Origin: Fimenecus sp964527585
GTDB taxonomy: Bacteria > Bacillota > Clostridia > Oscillospirales > Acutalibacteraceae
Length of the DNA: 64,000 nt
Reading direction: 5' to 3'
Assembly: GCA_964527585.1 (NCBI GenBank)
Contig: CAZGPE010000003.1
Span: 42,672 to 106,671 of the forward strand
Position 1 is the first letter of the stretch, and every line of letters begins with the position of its first letter. The notes below the pieces were generated by a model. The model was not told the DNA's origin. It did not search any database and saw only the letters and a list, made by a program, of their open reading frames with translations. The position numbers and the translations under genes were made by a program. Shown piece after piece: positions 14,755 through 22,889 of this stretch.

Positions 14755-15123
14755 TTATTCTCCGTTTCTTTCGTTTGTGTTTTGACTCGGCAATGTTTTT
14801 GAAATTTCCATTGCAAGCAAAAGTGTGCCGTTAAGCCGTTCGAACGCTTCCATTTTCGGATCGAAGAAGTAATAATTTTTAGTCCCTTCTTTTCGGACTT
14901 TCAATATTCCGGCATCTTTCAGAATTTGTAAATGATGCGATACCGCAGGGCGAGACAGATTTGTTTTTTCGGTTATTTTTCCGACACGCACTCCGTTACA
15001 TTCTCCCATTTGCATCATTTCCAAAATCAAATGCTGTCTTGTTTCGTCTCCGATTGCCGTGAGAATTTTTGAGCAGTCAGAAAAACTTTTTGCAAGTTGG
15101 GGAATTTTGTTGTTTGTTTGCAT
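14755..15123 (-). CDS. ArsR-family winged-helix regulator
   Basis: 122 residues. The DNA-binding part is ILTAIGDETRQHLILEMMQMG then GKITEKTNLSRPAVSHHLQILKDAGILKVRKEGTKNYYF, the standard ArsR recognition helix and wing. No cluster of cysteines is present on the usual alpha-3 or alpha-5 metal sites, so it is unlikely to sense arsenic or other heavy metals in the classical way. Of two in-frame ATG codons, 15123 is preferred because AGAGGA is correctly spaced from it and abuts the one at 15129. It probably autoregulates the arsR-nitroreductase pair. Confidence 0.88.
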   Translation of the reverse strand: MQTNNKIPQLAKSFSDCSKILTAIGDETRQHLILEMMQMGECNGVRVGKITEKTNLSRPAVSHHLQILKDAGILKVRKEGTKNYYFFDPKMEAFERLNGTLLLAMEISKTLPSQNTNERNGE

Positions 15124-15227
15124 AATCATTCCTCTCTTTCGTCTAAACGGATTAACCGTAAACAGTATAGCACAAATTTTTTATAAAAGTTTATCGGTAA
15201 AGAAAATCGAGACGGATATTTTTTCAA

Positions 15228-15258
15228 AGAAAAACCACCGGCATCAAGCCGGTGGTTT
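15228..15258 (-). terminator. Terminator after the LUD-domain gene
   Basis: An 11-bp GC-rich stem (15232-15242 with 15248-15258) with a 5-nt loop; on the minus strand it runs into TTTTCTTTG. Confidence 0.8.
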
Positions 15259-15260
15259 GA

Positions 15261-15890
15261 TTAGAAACCGATTTCATCGTTTACCAATATAATATGTATT
15301 CTGTCTTTGTGCCTTGAAGCTCTTGTGATAAGGAACTGACAGCATATTGTGTCGGGAGATTTACAGTTTAAGCAAGAACCTGTTTTCGAACACGGAGTGT
15401 CGAGATTAAAACGCTGAGCGTTTATCGGTGCGGCAATGTTTCTCGCTCTTTTAATTGCCGAATCGACATCTTTTGCGACTTTGTTCATTCCTACGATAAG
15501 TACGACTTTTTTCGGGCCGTAGGCATAAGCTGATATACGGTTGGAATTGCCGTCGATATTTATAAGTATTCCGTCTTCGGTAATAGCGTTAACACTTCCG
15601 AAAAAAACATCGCTGTCATATGCTTCGAGTTCTGCTTTTCGTTTGTCGTCGGCGGCGTTTCTGTCAATATAATTGTATTTTCCGCTTTTGATTTCGGGCA
15701 TAAGTCCTATTTCTTCAATTGAAACAGAACCGCCGTGTGCGATTTTACATCCGTCAAAAAGCATCGAAACGGCAATTTCTTTTGCTGTTTCTTTATCGGG
15801 AGCATAATATCCCGTCATATTTCTCGATTGCAGACCTTTAATTACGGTTTGTGCAAGTAACTCGTTCCTTTTGAATTTGTTTTCGTTCAT
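15261..15890 (-). CDS. LUD-domain protein (lactate-utilisation / YkgG family)
   Basis: 209 residues with the LUD fold (PF02589): SMLFDGCKIAHGGSVSIEEIGLMPEI, ELEAYDSDVFFGSVNAITEDGILINIDGNSNRISAYAYGPKKVVLIVGMNKV. In studied members (LutC/LldG) the domain belongs to an L-lactate oxidation complex, but stand-alone anaerobic copies have no proven role. The C-terminal third carries a cysteine set, CSKTGSCLNCKSPDTICCQF, which could hold a metal or iron-sulfur centre. The gene follows the flavodiiron protein gene by 22 bases and is probably co-transcribed with it. LutA and LutB partners are not seen. Confidence 0.82.
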   Translation of the reverse strand: MNENKFKRNELLAQTVIKGLQSRNMTGYYAPDKETAKEIAVSMLFDGCKIAHGGSVSIEEIGLMPEIKSGKYNYIDRNAADDKRKAELEAYDSDVFFGSVNAITEDGILINIDGNSNRISAYAYGPKKVVLIVGMNKVAKDVDSAIKRARNIAAPINAQRFNLDTPCSKTGSCLNCKSPDTICCQFLITRASRHKDRIHIILVNDEIGF

Positions 15891-15912
15891 TAAAATCGCT
15901 CCTTATATAAAA

Positions 15913-17076
15913 TTACATTGTTTTTATGATTTCGTCGGCAAGTTCTTCAAGTTCGCTCATTGTCGAGTCGGTAAGTCTTGTTTTTATTGATACTGTTTTT
16001 TCGATATTCTTAATATTTTGCATTTTTTCGAATTCGCTTTTCATAGTACGGATTGCCGACGGAGCCCAACTTGAGTTTTCGATGAAAGCGACGGTTCTGT
16101 TTTGAAAAGACTTTGACTGAAGATGGTGAATATAATCACTCATCGGTGCGAATACTCCGGCATCGTAACTTGAAGCCATACACACAAGATGGCTGTAACG
16201 AAAAGCGTCGGAAACGCATTTCGAAAGCGGAGTTTTTGTAAGGTCGTCTAAAAGAATGTTTTCAACGCCCTTTTCTTTTAGTATTTGCTTTAATTTTTCG
16301 GCGGCGTAAAGAGTGTTGCCGTGGATGGATGCACAACAAATTAAAACACCGTTTGTTTCGGGTGTATAGGAAGACCATTTGTCATATAAATCCAATACCT
16401 GAGGGATGCTTTCGGTTAATATCGGACCGTGAAGCGAGCAGATTGTTTTGATTTCGAGAGTTGCGGCTTTTTTCAAAAGAGACTGTACCTGCTTACCGTA
16501 TTTTCCGACAATATTTATATAGTATCTTCTTGCTTCGTCAACCCAGTTTTCGTCGGCATCAACTGTTCCGAATTTTCCGAAACCGTCTGCCGAAAATAAA
16601 ACTTTATCATTGCTTTCGTAACTTACCATAACTTCGGGCCAGTGAACCATAGGCGCCATAACGAAGGTAAGCGTATGTTTTCCGAGACAAAGGGTGTCGT
16701 TTTCTTTAACGGATATTACTCTGTCTGATGAAACATCGCAAAAATTAGGCAGCATTTTTAATGCGGAAGCAGAGCATACGATTTTCATTTGCGGAAATTT
16801 ATCCGCAAGTGTGTTTATTCCGGCGCTGTGATCGGGTTCAAGATGATGAACAATCAAATAGTCGGGGATAACCGAGCCTAATTCGTTATCAATGTTTTCA
16901 ATCCATCTTTCAACGGCGATTTTATCCACCGTATCCATAATTGCGGTTTTTTCGTCAAAAATAATATAAGAGTTATATGCCATACCGTTTTCGAGTTTGT
17001 ATTGGCCTTCGAAAAGAGAGATTTCGTAATCGTTTACGCCGATATATTTAATATCATCGCTAATATATGTGTTCAT
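15913..17076 (-). CDS. Flavodiiron protein (A-type flavoprotein, O2/NO reductase)
   Basis: 387 residues. The N-terminal metallo-beta-lactamase-like domain (1-245) holds the di-iron motif H78-L-E80-P-D82-H83, then VHWPEVM, SADGFG and SLHGPI ligands. The C-terminal flavodoxin domain (about 250-387) begins GVLICCASIHGNTLYAAE, an FMN-phosphate loop. There is no rubredoxin or flavin-reductase extension, so it is a class A protein using an external electron donor. Such proteins reduce O2 to water or NO to N2O in anaerobes. It has its own good promoter and heads a two-gene unit with the LUD protein. Confidence 0.92.
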   Translation of the reverse strand: MNTYISDDIKYIGVNDYEISLFEGQYKLENGMAYNSYIIFDEKTAIMDTVDKIAVERWIENIDNELGSVIPDYLIVHHLEPDHSAGINTLADKFPQMKIVCSASALKMLPNFCDVSSDRVISVKENDTLCLGKHTLTFVMAPMVHWPEVMVSYESNDKVLFSADGFGKFGTVDADENWVDEARRYYINIVGKYGKQVQSLLKKAATLEIKTICSLHGPILTESIPQVLDLYDKWSSYTPETNGVLICCASIHGNTLYAAEKLKQILKEKGVENILLDDLTKTPLSKCVSDAFRYSHLVCMASSYDAGVFAPMSDYIHHLQSKSFQNRTVAFIENSSWAPSAIRTMKSEFEKMQNIKNIEKTVSIKTRLTDSTMSELEELADEIIKTM

Positions 17077-17105
17077 ATTTTTTCTCCTTAAAAATAACTT
17101 ACTAT

Positions 17106-17134
17106 ATTATAATGTTTTTTGGAAAAGCCGTCAA
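17106..17134 (-). promoter_or_regulatory. Sigma-A promoter of the flavodiiron gene
   Basis: Minus-strand TTGACG (17134-17129), 17 bases, TATAAT (17111-17106), with AAGGAG just before the start codon. Confidence 0.8.
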
Positions 17135-17192
17135 TATTCTCCGCACCTTGATTAAATTTACATATCGGTAACAAAATATATTCGCTGAAAAG

Positions 17193-17221
17193 TTGAGCGC
17201 TTTTTAATTTTGTGTTATACT
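17193..17221 (+). promoter_or_regulatory. Sigma-A promoter of the GH2 gene
   Basis: TTGAGC (17193-17198), 17 bases, TATACT (17216-17221). It rules out translation from the GTG at 17212, which would precede the transcript start. Confidence 0.65.
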
Positions 17222-17253
17222 TTAATATAAATACTTTTGAGAGGTGTTGTACC

Positions 17254-19443
17254 GTGAGAAATATTAAAACAATAAATTCATTATGGAATTTTACAAAAAA
17301 CGGCGAAACCGTAACTGTTGATTTGCCTCATACTTGGAACGGAGACGACGGTCAGGACGGCGGAAACGATTATTTTCGTGGGACCTGTATATACGAAAAA
17401 ACTCTTTCAAAAGACGAATTGCCTCAGGGCGATGAGATTTATCTTCAGTTTGATGGGGTAAATTCAACGGCAAATGTGTTTTTTAACGGAGAAAAACTTA
17501 TAACGCATAACGGCGGATATTCTACATTCAGAGTCCGTCTCGATAATATCAAAGAAACTAATACAATAAAAGTCGAAGCCGATAATTCACCGAGCGATAC
17601 GGTTTATCCTCAACACGCAGACTTTACTTTTTACGGCGGAATATACAGAAGCGTATCTCTTATCGGAGTGCCGAAAAATCATTTTGACCTTGACTATTAC
17701 GGCTCGCCGGCAATTGCGGTTACTTCCGAAATCAAACAGAACAAAGCAACGGTTAATGTGAAAACATTCGTACACGGCAACGGTGAAGTTTATGTAAGCG
17801 TTGACGGAAAAGAACTTGTCGGTACCGATGTTACATTTGAAATCGAAAATCCGCATTTGTGGAACGGAACCGAAGATCCGTATTTGTATCAGGCGAATGC
17901 ACGACTTGTTGTTGATGGGGAAACCGCCGATGAAATTTCAACAAAATTCGGTATTCGTTCATATAAGATAGATGCTGAAAAAGGATTTATTCTTAACGGG
18001 AAAGAATATGCTTTAAGAGGCGTTTCACGGCATCAGGATCGTCCGCATATAGGAAACGCATTGACTTTTGAGCATCACAAAGAAGATATTGACCTCATTT
18101 GCGAAATGGGGGCTAATACGGTAAGACTTGCACATTATCAGCATTCTCAGGATTTTTACAATCTTTGCGATGAAAAAGGTCTTGTTGTATGGGCTGAAAT
18201 TCCGTATATTTCACAGCACCTCGAAAACGGTGTTGATAATACGAAATCGCAGATGACAGAACTTATAATTCAGAATTATAACCATCCTTGTATAGTTGTA
18301 TGGGGGCTTTCCAACGAAATCACGATGAGCGGAAGCAGTAAAGCCATTGTCGATAACCATAAAATATTAAATGATTTGGCACATTCTCTCGATAAAACAC
18401 GCCCTACTTGTGTAGCGGTTGTTACAACTTGCGCAATCGAAGATGAGTATGTTCATATAAGCGATGTCGTTTCATATAACCATTATTTCGGATGGTACGG
18501 CGGAAATGTCGATATGTATGGCCCGTGGTTCGATAAATTCCATAAAAAATATCCGAATACTCCGATCGGAATAAGCGAATACGGTTGCGAAGCTCTTAAT
18601 TGGCATACAAGCAATCCCGAACAGGGCGATTATACCGAAGAATATCAGGCTTATTATCATGAAGAGGTAATTAAACAGATAATCGACCGTCCGTATCTTT
18701 GGGCAACTCATGTATGGAATATGTTCGATTTCGCAGCCGATGCAAGAGCCGAAGGCGGAGAAAACGGAATGAACCATAAAGGTCTTGTTACATTTGACCG
18801 AAAATACAAAAAAGACAGTTTCTATGCTTATCAGGCTTGGCTGAGCGATAAACCGATGCTTCATATTTGCGGAAAACGCTATACGGACAGGGTTGAGGAT
18901 AAGACAAGCGTAACCGTTTATTCGAATATGGACGAAGTTGAACTTTTTGTCAATTCAAAGAGTGTAGAAAAGCAGAAAAAAGGAAAATATCCGTTTTTCA
19001 AATTCGAAGTTGACAATATCGGAGAAAGCATAATTACCGCAAAGGCGGGGGATCTCACCGATGAAACGGTAATAAGAAAAACCGAAACTTTCAATGAAGC
19101 GTACCGAATGAAAGAAGAAGGAGCGGTAATAAATTGGTTTGAAATCAATACTCCTACGGGGTACTGTTCCGTAAACGATACGGTAGGCGATATAATGTCT
19201 ACCTTTACGGGAAAAATCGCAATGCTTCGTGTTGCGAAAATAATGCTCGACGCTTTGAAGGATAAATCTTCTTCCGGCAAAAAGAAAGAAAAAAGCGTTG
19301 CCGGATTCAGCATAAGTAAAGGTATGATTAAACTTGCCTACGGATTTACCGTCAAGAGAGCAATTTCTATGCTCGGTGGTAAATTTACCAAAGAACAAAT
19401 CCTTAAAATCAACGATATACTCAATAAAGTAAAGAAGAAATAA
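17254..19443 (+). CDS. Glycoside hydrolase family 2 enzyme with a C-terminal basic extension
   Basis: 729 residues, cytoplasmic (no signal peptide). The sugar-binding jelly roll (about 1-165) has YGGIYRSV; the Ig-like domain follows; the TIM barrel starts near residue 250 with RGVSRHQDR and GANTVRLAHYQHS. The acid/base is E355 in WGLSNEI and the nucleophile E442 in ISEYGCEA. It is a GH2 beta-galactosidase, glucuronidase or related enzyme; substrate is not clear and the architecture differs from the full LacZ at 51.7 kb. The last about 85 residues form a helical, Lys-rich tail (SSSGKKKEKS and KINDILNKVKKK) that I do not recognise in the family. The GTG start at 17254 follows GAGAGGTG. Confidence 0.87.
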   Translation: MRNIKTINSLWNFTKNGETVTVDLPHTWNGDDGQDGGNDYFRGTCIYEKTLSKDELPQGDEIYLQFDGVNSTANVFFNGEKLITHNGGYSTFRVRLDNIKETNTIKVEADNSPSDTVYPQHADFTFYGGIYRSVSLIGVPKNHFDLDYYGSPAIAVTSEIKQNKATVNVKTFVHGNGEVYVSVDGKELVGTDVTFEIENPHLWNGTEDPYLYQANARLVVDGETADEISTKFGIRSYKIDAEKGFILNGKEYALRGVSRHQDRPHIGNALTFEHHKEDIDLICEMGANTVRLAHYQHSQDFYNLCDEKGLVVWAEIPYISQHLENGVDNTKSQMTELIIQNYNHPCIVVWGLSNEITMSGSSKAIVDNHKILNDLAHSLDKTRPTCVAVVTTCAIEDEYVHISDVVSYNHYFGWYGGNVDMYGPWFDKFHKKYPNTPIGISEYGCEALNWHTSNPEQGDYTEEYQAYYHEEVIKQIIDRPYLWATHVWNMFDFAADARAEGGENGMNHKGLVTFDRKYKKDSFYAYQAWLSDKPMLHICGKRYTDRVEDKTSVTVYSNMDEVELFVNSKSVEKQKKGKYPFFKFEVDNIGESIITAKAGDLTDETVIRKTETFNEAYRMKEEGAVINWFEINTPTGYCSVNDTVGDIMSTFTGKIAMLRVAKIMLDALKDKSSSGKKKEKSVAGFSISKGMIKLAYGFTVKRAISMLGGKFTKEQILKINDILNKVKKK

Positions 19444-19458
19444 ACTGCGGAGAGAATT

Positions 19459-19662
19459 ATGGCGAAAATAAGATTGAATACAGATGAAGAAATCGTAAAC
19501 ACTGTAAAGCAAGGCTTGAAAATGCGTGGCGGTTACTGTCCTTGCAGGATTGAGAAAAAGGAAGAATACAGATGTATTTGCGAAGAATTCAAACAGCAGA
19601 TAGCCGATCCCGATTTTGAGGGATACTGCCATTGTAAACTTTATTATAAAGAAAAAGACTGA
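19459..19662 (+). CDS. Small ferredoxin-thioredoxin-reductase catalytic-chain-like protein
   Basis: 67 residues. Six cysteines in three CxC pairs, C27-P-C29, C39-I-C41 and C57-H-C59, recall the CPC..CPC..CHC pattern of the FTR catalytic beta chain (PF02943), where four bind a [4Fe-4S] cluster and two form the redox disulfide. Spacing is different (9 and 15 residues between pairs rather than about 16 and 8) and the protein is shorter than plant or cyanobacterial enzymes. No FTR variable chain or thioredoxin gene is in the window. It sits 15 bases after the GH2 gene and 12 before the peptidase gene, so all three are probably co-transcribed. Confidence 0.75.
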   Translation: MAKIRLNTDEEIVNTVKQGLKMRGGYCPCRIEKKEEYRCICEEFKQQIADPDFEGYCHCKLYYKEKD

Positions 19663-19674
19663 TAGGAGATAAAA

Positions 19675-22557
19675 ATGAAACACGGTTTCGAACAGTTGAG
19701 AGAAATACATTTGGATGAACTCGGTGCGCAAATGCATGAAATGGTTCATCAAAAAACGGGCCTGAAACTTTTATGGCTTGAAAGGGAAGAGGTAAATAAA
19801 ACATTCGGTATTGCTTTTCCGACCTTTCCAAATGATGATACGGGCGTTTTTCATATAATTGAACATTCCGTTTTGTGCGGTTCGAAGAACTATCCCGTTA
19901 AAGATCCGTTTGTCGAACTCTTGAAAAGTTCAATGAACACTTTTCTTAATGCAATGACTTTTTCGGATAAGACTTTTTATCCGATAAGCAGTAAAAACGA
20001 CAAAGACTTTATCAATCTTATGAGAGTTTATCTCGACGCCGTCTTTTATCCGTCTATTTATTCCAATCCCGAATGTTTTATGCAGGAGGGCTGGCATTAT
20101 GAAAAATCGGAAGACGGTTCATTGATATATAAGGGTGTAGTGTTCAATGAAATGAAAGGCGTATATGCCGATCCCGATGCTAAACTCGAAACGGAACTCT
20201 CAAGAGCGCTGTATCCGGATAATGCTTACGGATATGTTTCCGGCGGCGATCCGAAAAGTATACCTCAACTGACATACGAACAGTTTGTTTCAACCCATAA
20301 AAAGCATTATTCACCCGCAAATGCATTTGTTATTTTAGACGGTAAACTTGACATTGATAAAGTGCTTGAAATTATAGATGCGGAGTATCTTTGTGATATT
20401 CCCGCAGGCGAAGCGGTAAAACTTCCGGATTTGCAAAAACCCGTTGATGCAGGTAATATTGAAGTGGAATATGAAATTTCTCCCGAAGAAGAAGCCGAAA
20501 ACAGATATATTACAGCATGGGGCAGGGTAATAGGAAAATTTGACGAGACGGAAAAGATAATCGCTCTTCGCACGCTTTCCGATGTTCTTTGCGGAAGTAT
20601 TCAGGATCCGTTGAGCGCTTGTGTTGTCAATGAAGGCTTGGCTGAATCGGTTAGTTTTGAACTTTCGGATGTTGTTTTACAGCCTCAGTTGACGATTAAG
20701 GCTCAAAATGTAAAAAAAGAAGATTTAGACGAAGTCGAGAACAGAATATTCAAAACACTTTCCGATTTATCCGAAAACGGAATAGATAAAGAACAACTCG
20801 AAGCGGCACTTACCCATCTTGAATTCCAAATGCGTGAAAACGATTTCGGAAGTTATCCTCAGGGGTTGATTTTCGGTATGGATATTCTTGACAGTTGGCT
20901 TTACGGCGGCGAACCCGAAAAAAATCTTGAAGTCGGTAAATATTTTTCTGAAATCAGAAATAAAATGGATAGCGGATATTTTGAGAATTTAATAAGAGAA
21001 GCCGTTCTTGATAATCCGCATCGCTGTAAAGTAACGATGATTCCTTCGAAAACCGTCGGAGAAGAGATAAGACGGGAAGAAACAAAAAAACTTTCCGAAA
21101 TTTCAACTTCATTGAGTAAAGAAGATTGGGATAAAATCGAAAACAACTGCCGAAGTCTTTCCGAATGGCAAGACACTCCCGACAGTGAAGAAGCGGTGGC
21201 TACTCTTCCGAAATTAACGCTTGATGACATAAATATAACTCCGGAAAAGCTTCCTACAAAGAATTGCGAAATTAACGGAATAAATACACTGGTTCATACT
21301 CTTAACAGCAATTCGATTGCTTATGTTAATCTCTATTTTGATGTTGACGGCTGTACTCAGGAAGAACTTTCGGCATTATCTTTTGCTTCTGCTCTTCTCG
21401 GAGAAATCGCTACCGAGCATCACGGCGCACAGGAATTGATGAACTTAAAGAGACTGCTTTGCGGTAATATCGGATGTACGGTTTCTACCGTTGAAAAAGA
21501 TAATTCGAAAAAATGCAGAACATTTCTTCATATGGGATTTTCCGCGCTTTCGAAAAATGTCGAAAAAGCAACTTCTCTTGCTTGTGAAATGATTAATTCA
21601 ACGGATTTTTCAAATACCGAAGACATTTATTCGATTCTTTGCCAAAGCAGGATGGAATTGCTTCAGAATATTCTTGTCAGCGGTTCTCAGGTTGCAATGG
21701 GTCGTACTGCGGCTCAACTTTCGCCGGCAGGTGTTTGTAACGAATGCACATACGGTTTTGAATATTACCGTTGGCTTAAATCGACTCAGGAAAACTGGAA
21801 TCCCGACGAATTTGTAACCGAAGTGAAAGATTTACTCTCGGATATAATATCGAAAGACAGACTTACTTTAAGTGTTACCGCAGATGAAAGTACGGATTGC
21901 GAAAAAATCGCAAAAATTATTTCGCAGTCAATTCCGAATAACCGAAAAGAAAGTAAAGATAAAAAATCTCTTATCAGAGAATGGGGAACTGCCCGTGAGG
22001 GAATTGCAATTCCCGCCGAAGTTTCTTTTGCGGTTATGACAGGCGATATGCGAAATACCGAGTCGGGACTTAACGGACATACTTCCGTTGCGGCGAAAAT
22101 CGTAAGCCTCGATTATCTGTGGACTGTTATCAGAATGCAGGGCGGAGCATACGGCACGGGAATGGTTGTTCGGCCGAATTCAACGGTTTCATGTTATTCT
22201 TACCGTGATCCGTCTGCGGACAGATCGTTATCCTGCTTTAAGGAGTGTTCGGCACATTTGAGAGCGCTTTGCGATAACAATACCGATATTACCGGATTTA
22301 TAATCGGAACCGTAGCCGACGCTTCACCGGTTATGACTCCCAGAGCAAAAGGCAGCCTTGCCGACAGACTTTATTTCAGAGGTGTCGGTGATGAGGACAG
22401 AGAAAGAAAAATGAAAGAAATTGTTTCCACAACTCTCAAAGACTTATCTGATACAGCCGATTTGCTTGATGAAATTTATAATTCTCCGGCGGTTTGCGTG
22501 GTCGGAAATAAGGAACATCTTGATAAATGCGGACTTGATACGGTATTAACCGTGTAA
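19675..22557 (+). CDS. M16C-family zinc metallopeptidase (PreP/Cym1-like)
   Basis: 960 residues, with the two-half clamshell layout of the presequence-protease group. The inverted zinc motif H60-I-I-E63-H64 lies in DDTGVFHIIEHSVLCGSKNYPVKDPF, with MNTFLNAMTFSDKTFYPISSKN following, and FNEMKGVYADPDAKLETEL supplies the distal Glu region. The second half keeps GGAYGTG and the FRDPS-like YSYRDPSADRSL. No signal peptide, so it probably degrades short peptides in the cytoplasm. It closes the GH2 / FTR-like / peptidase unit with a strong terminator. Confidence 0.9.
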   Translation: MKHGFEQLREIHLDELGAQMHEMVHQKTGLKLLWLEREEVNKTFGIAFPTFPNDDTGVFHIIEHSVLCGSKNYPVKDPFVELLKSSMNTFLNAMTFSDKTFYPISSKNDKDFINLMRVYLDAVFYPSIYSNPECFMQEGWHYEKSEDGSLIYKGVVFNEMKGVYADPDAKLETELSRALYPDNAYGYVSGGDPKSIPQLTYEQFVSTHKKHYSPANAFVILDGKLDIDKVLEIIDAEYLCDIPAGEAVKLPDLQKPVDAGNIEVEYEISPEEEAENRYITAWGRVIGKFDETEKIIALRTLSDVLCGSIQDPLSACVVNEGLAESVSFELSDVVLQPQLTIKAQNVKKEDLDEVENRIFKTLSDLSENGIDKEQLEAALTHLEFQMRENDFGSYPQGLIFGMDILDSWLYGGEPEKNLEVGKYFSEIRNKMDSGYFENLIREAVLDNPHRCKVTMIPSKTVGEEIRREETKKLSEISTSLSKEDWDKIENNCRSLSEWQDTPDSEEAVATLPKLTLDDINITPEKLPTKNCEINGINTLVHTLNSNSIAYVNLYFDVDGCTQEELSALSFASALLGEIATEHHGAQELMNLKRLLCGNIGCTVSTVEKDNSKKCRTFLHMGFSALSKNVEKATSLACEMINSTDFSNTEDIYSILCQSRMELLQNILVSGSQVAMGRTAAQLSPAGVCNECTYGFEYYRWLKSTQENWNPDEFVTEVKDLLSDIISKDRLTLSVTADESTDCEKIAKIISQSIPNNRKESKDKKSLIREWGTAREGIAIPAEVSFAVMTGDMRNTESGLNGHTSVAAKIVSLDYLWTVIRMQGGAYGTGMVVRPNSTVSCYSYRDPSADRSLSCFKECSAHLRALCDNNTDITGFIIGTVADASPVMTPRAKGSLADRLYFRGVGDEDRERKMKEIVSTTLKDLSDTADLLDEIYNSPAVCVVGNKEHLDKCGLDTVLTV

Positions 22558-22569
22558 TAATCTTAAATC

Positions 22570-22601
22570 AAAAGCGGACGGTTTCACCGTCCGCTTTTTT
22601 T
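22570..22601 (+). terminator. Rho-independent terminator
   Basis: A 12-bp perfect stem (22570-22581 with 22587-22598) with a TTTCA loop and continuing T residues. Confidence 0.9.
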
Positions 22602-22610
22602 GAAATATAA

Positions 22611-22643
22611 AAAAAATCCCGCTCTTATTTAAGAACGGGATTT
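22611..22643 (-). terminator. Terminator of the tRNA-Leu gene
   Basis: Minus-strand stem AAAATCCCG with CGGGATTTT, extended by a TTCTTA/TAAGAG inner stem, runs into eight T residues. Confidence 0.85.
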
Positions 22644-22730
22644 TGGTGCCGGTGGCCGGGGTCGAACCGGCACGGTATCGCTACCACTGGATTTTGAGTC
22701 CAGCACGTCTGCCAATTCCATCACACCGGC
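22644..22730 (-). tRNA. tRNA-Leu (anticodon CAA)
   Basis: 87 bases including an encoded CCA (22646-22644). The acceptor stem GCCGGTG pairs with CACCGGC; the anticodon arm CTGGA-CTCAAAA-TCCAG gives CAA; the T arm CCGGTTCGACCCCGG is standard; the variable arm is long as in class II tRNAs. A consensus promoter and a terminator flank it, so it is a single-gene unit. Confidence 0.95.
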
Positions 22731-22757
22731 AAGTGCATTGCTTTGGCAACGAAAAAT

Positions 22758-22786
22758 ATTATACACAAATGATCTGCATTTGTCAA
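22758..22786 (-). promoter_or_regulatory. Perfect-consensus promoter of tRNA-Leu
   Basis: Minus-strand TTGACA (22786-22781), 17 bases, TATAAT (22763-22758), about 28 bases before the mature 5' end. Confidence 0.9.
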
Positions 22787-22821
22787 CCGAAAAAAGAAAC
22801 GAAAAAGATATGCGATTTTTG

Positions 22822-22850
22822 TTGATTAAATCTATAAATAATGTTATAAT
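22822..22850 (+). promoter_or_regulatory. Promoter of the dockerin protein gene
   Basis: TTGATT (22822-22827), 17 bases, TATAAT (22845-22850), then GGCGGAGG at 22871-22878. Confidence 0.75.
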
Positions 22851-22889
22851 TACATAAATTTTGATTTCTCGGCGGAGGCCTGATATTTT

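Noticed and set aside
18955..19752. 265-codon open frame on the minus strand
   Set aside because: It lies antisense across three well-supported plus-strand genes, has no Shine-Dalgarno or recognisable protein pattern, and is rich in Phe/Tyr as expected from the reverse of AT-rich coding sequence.
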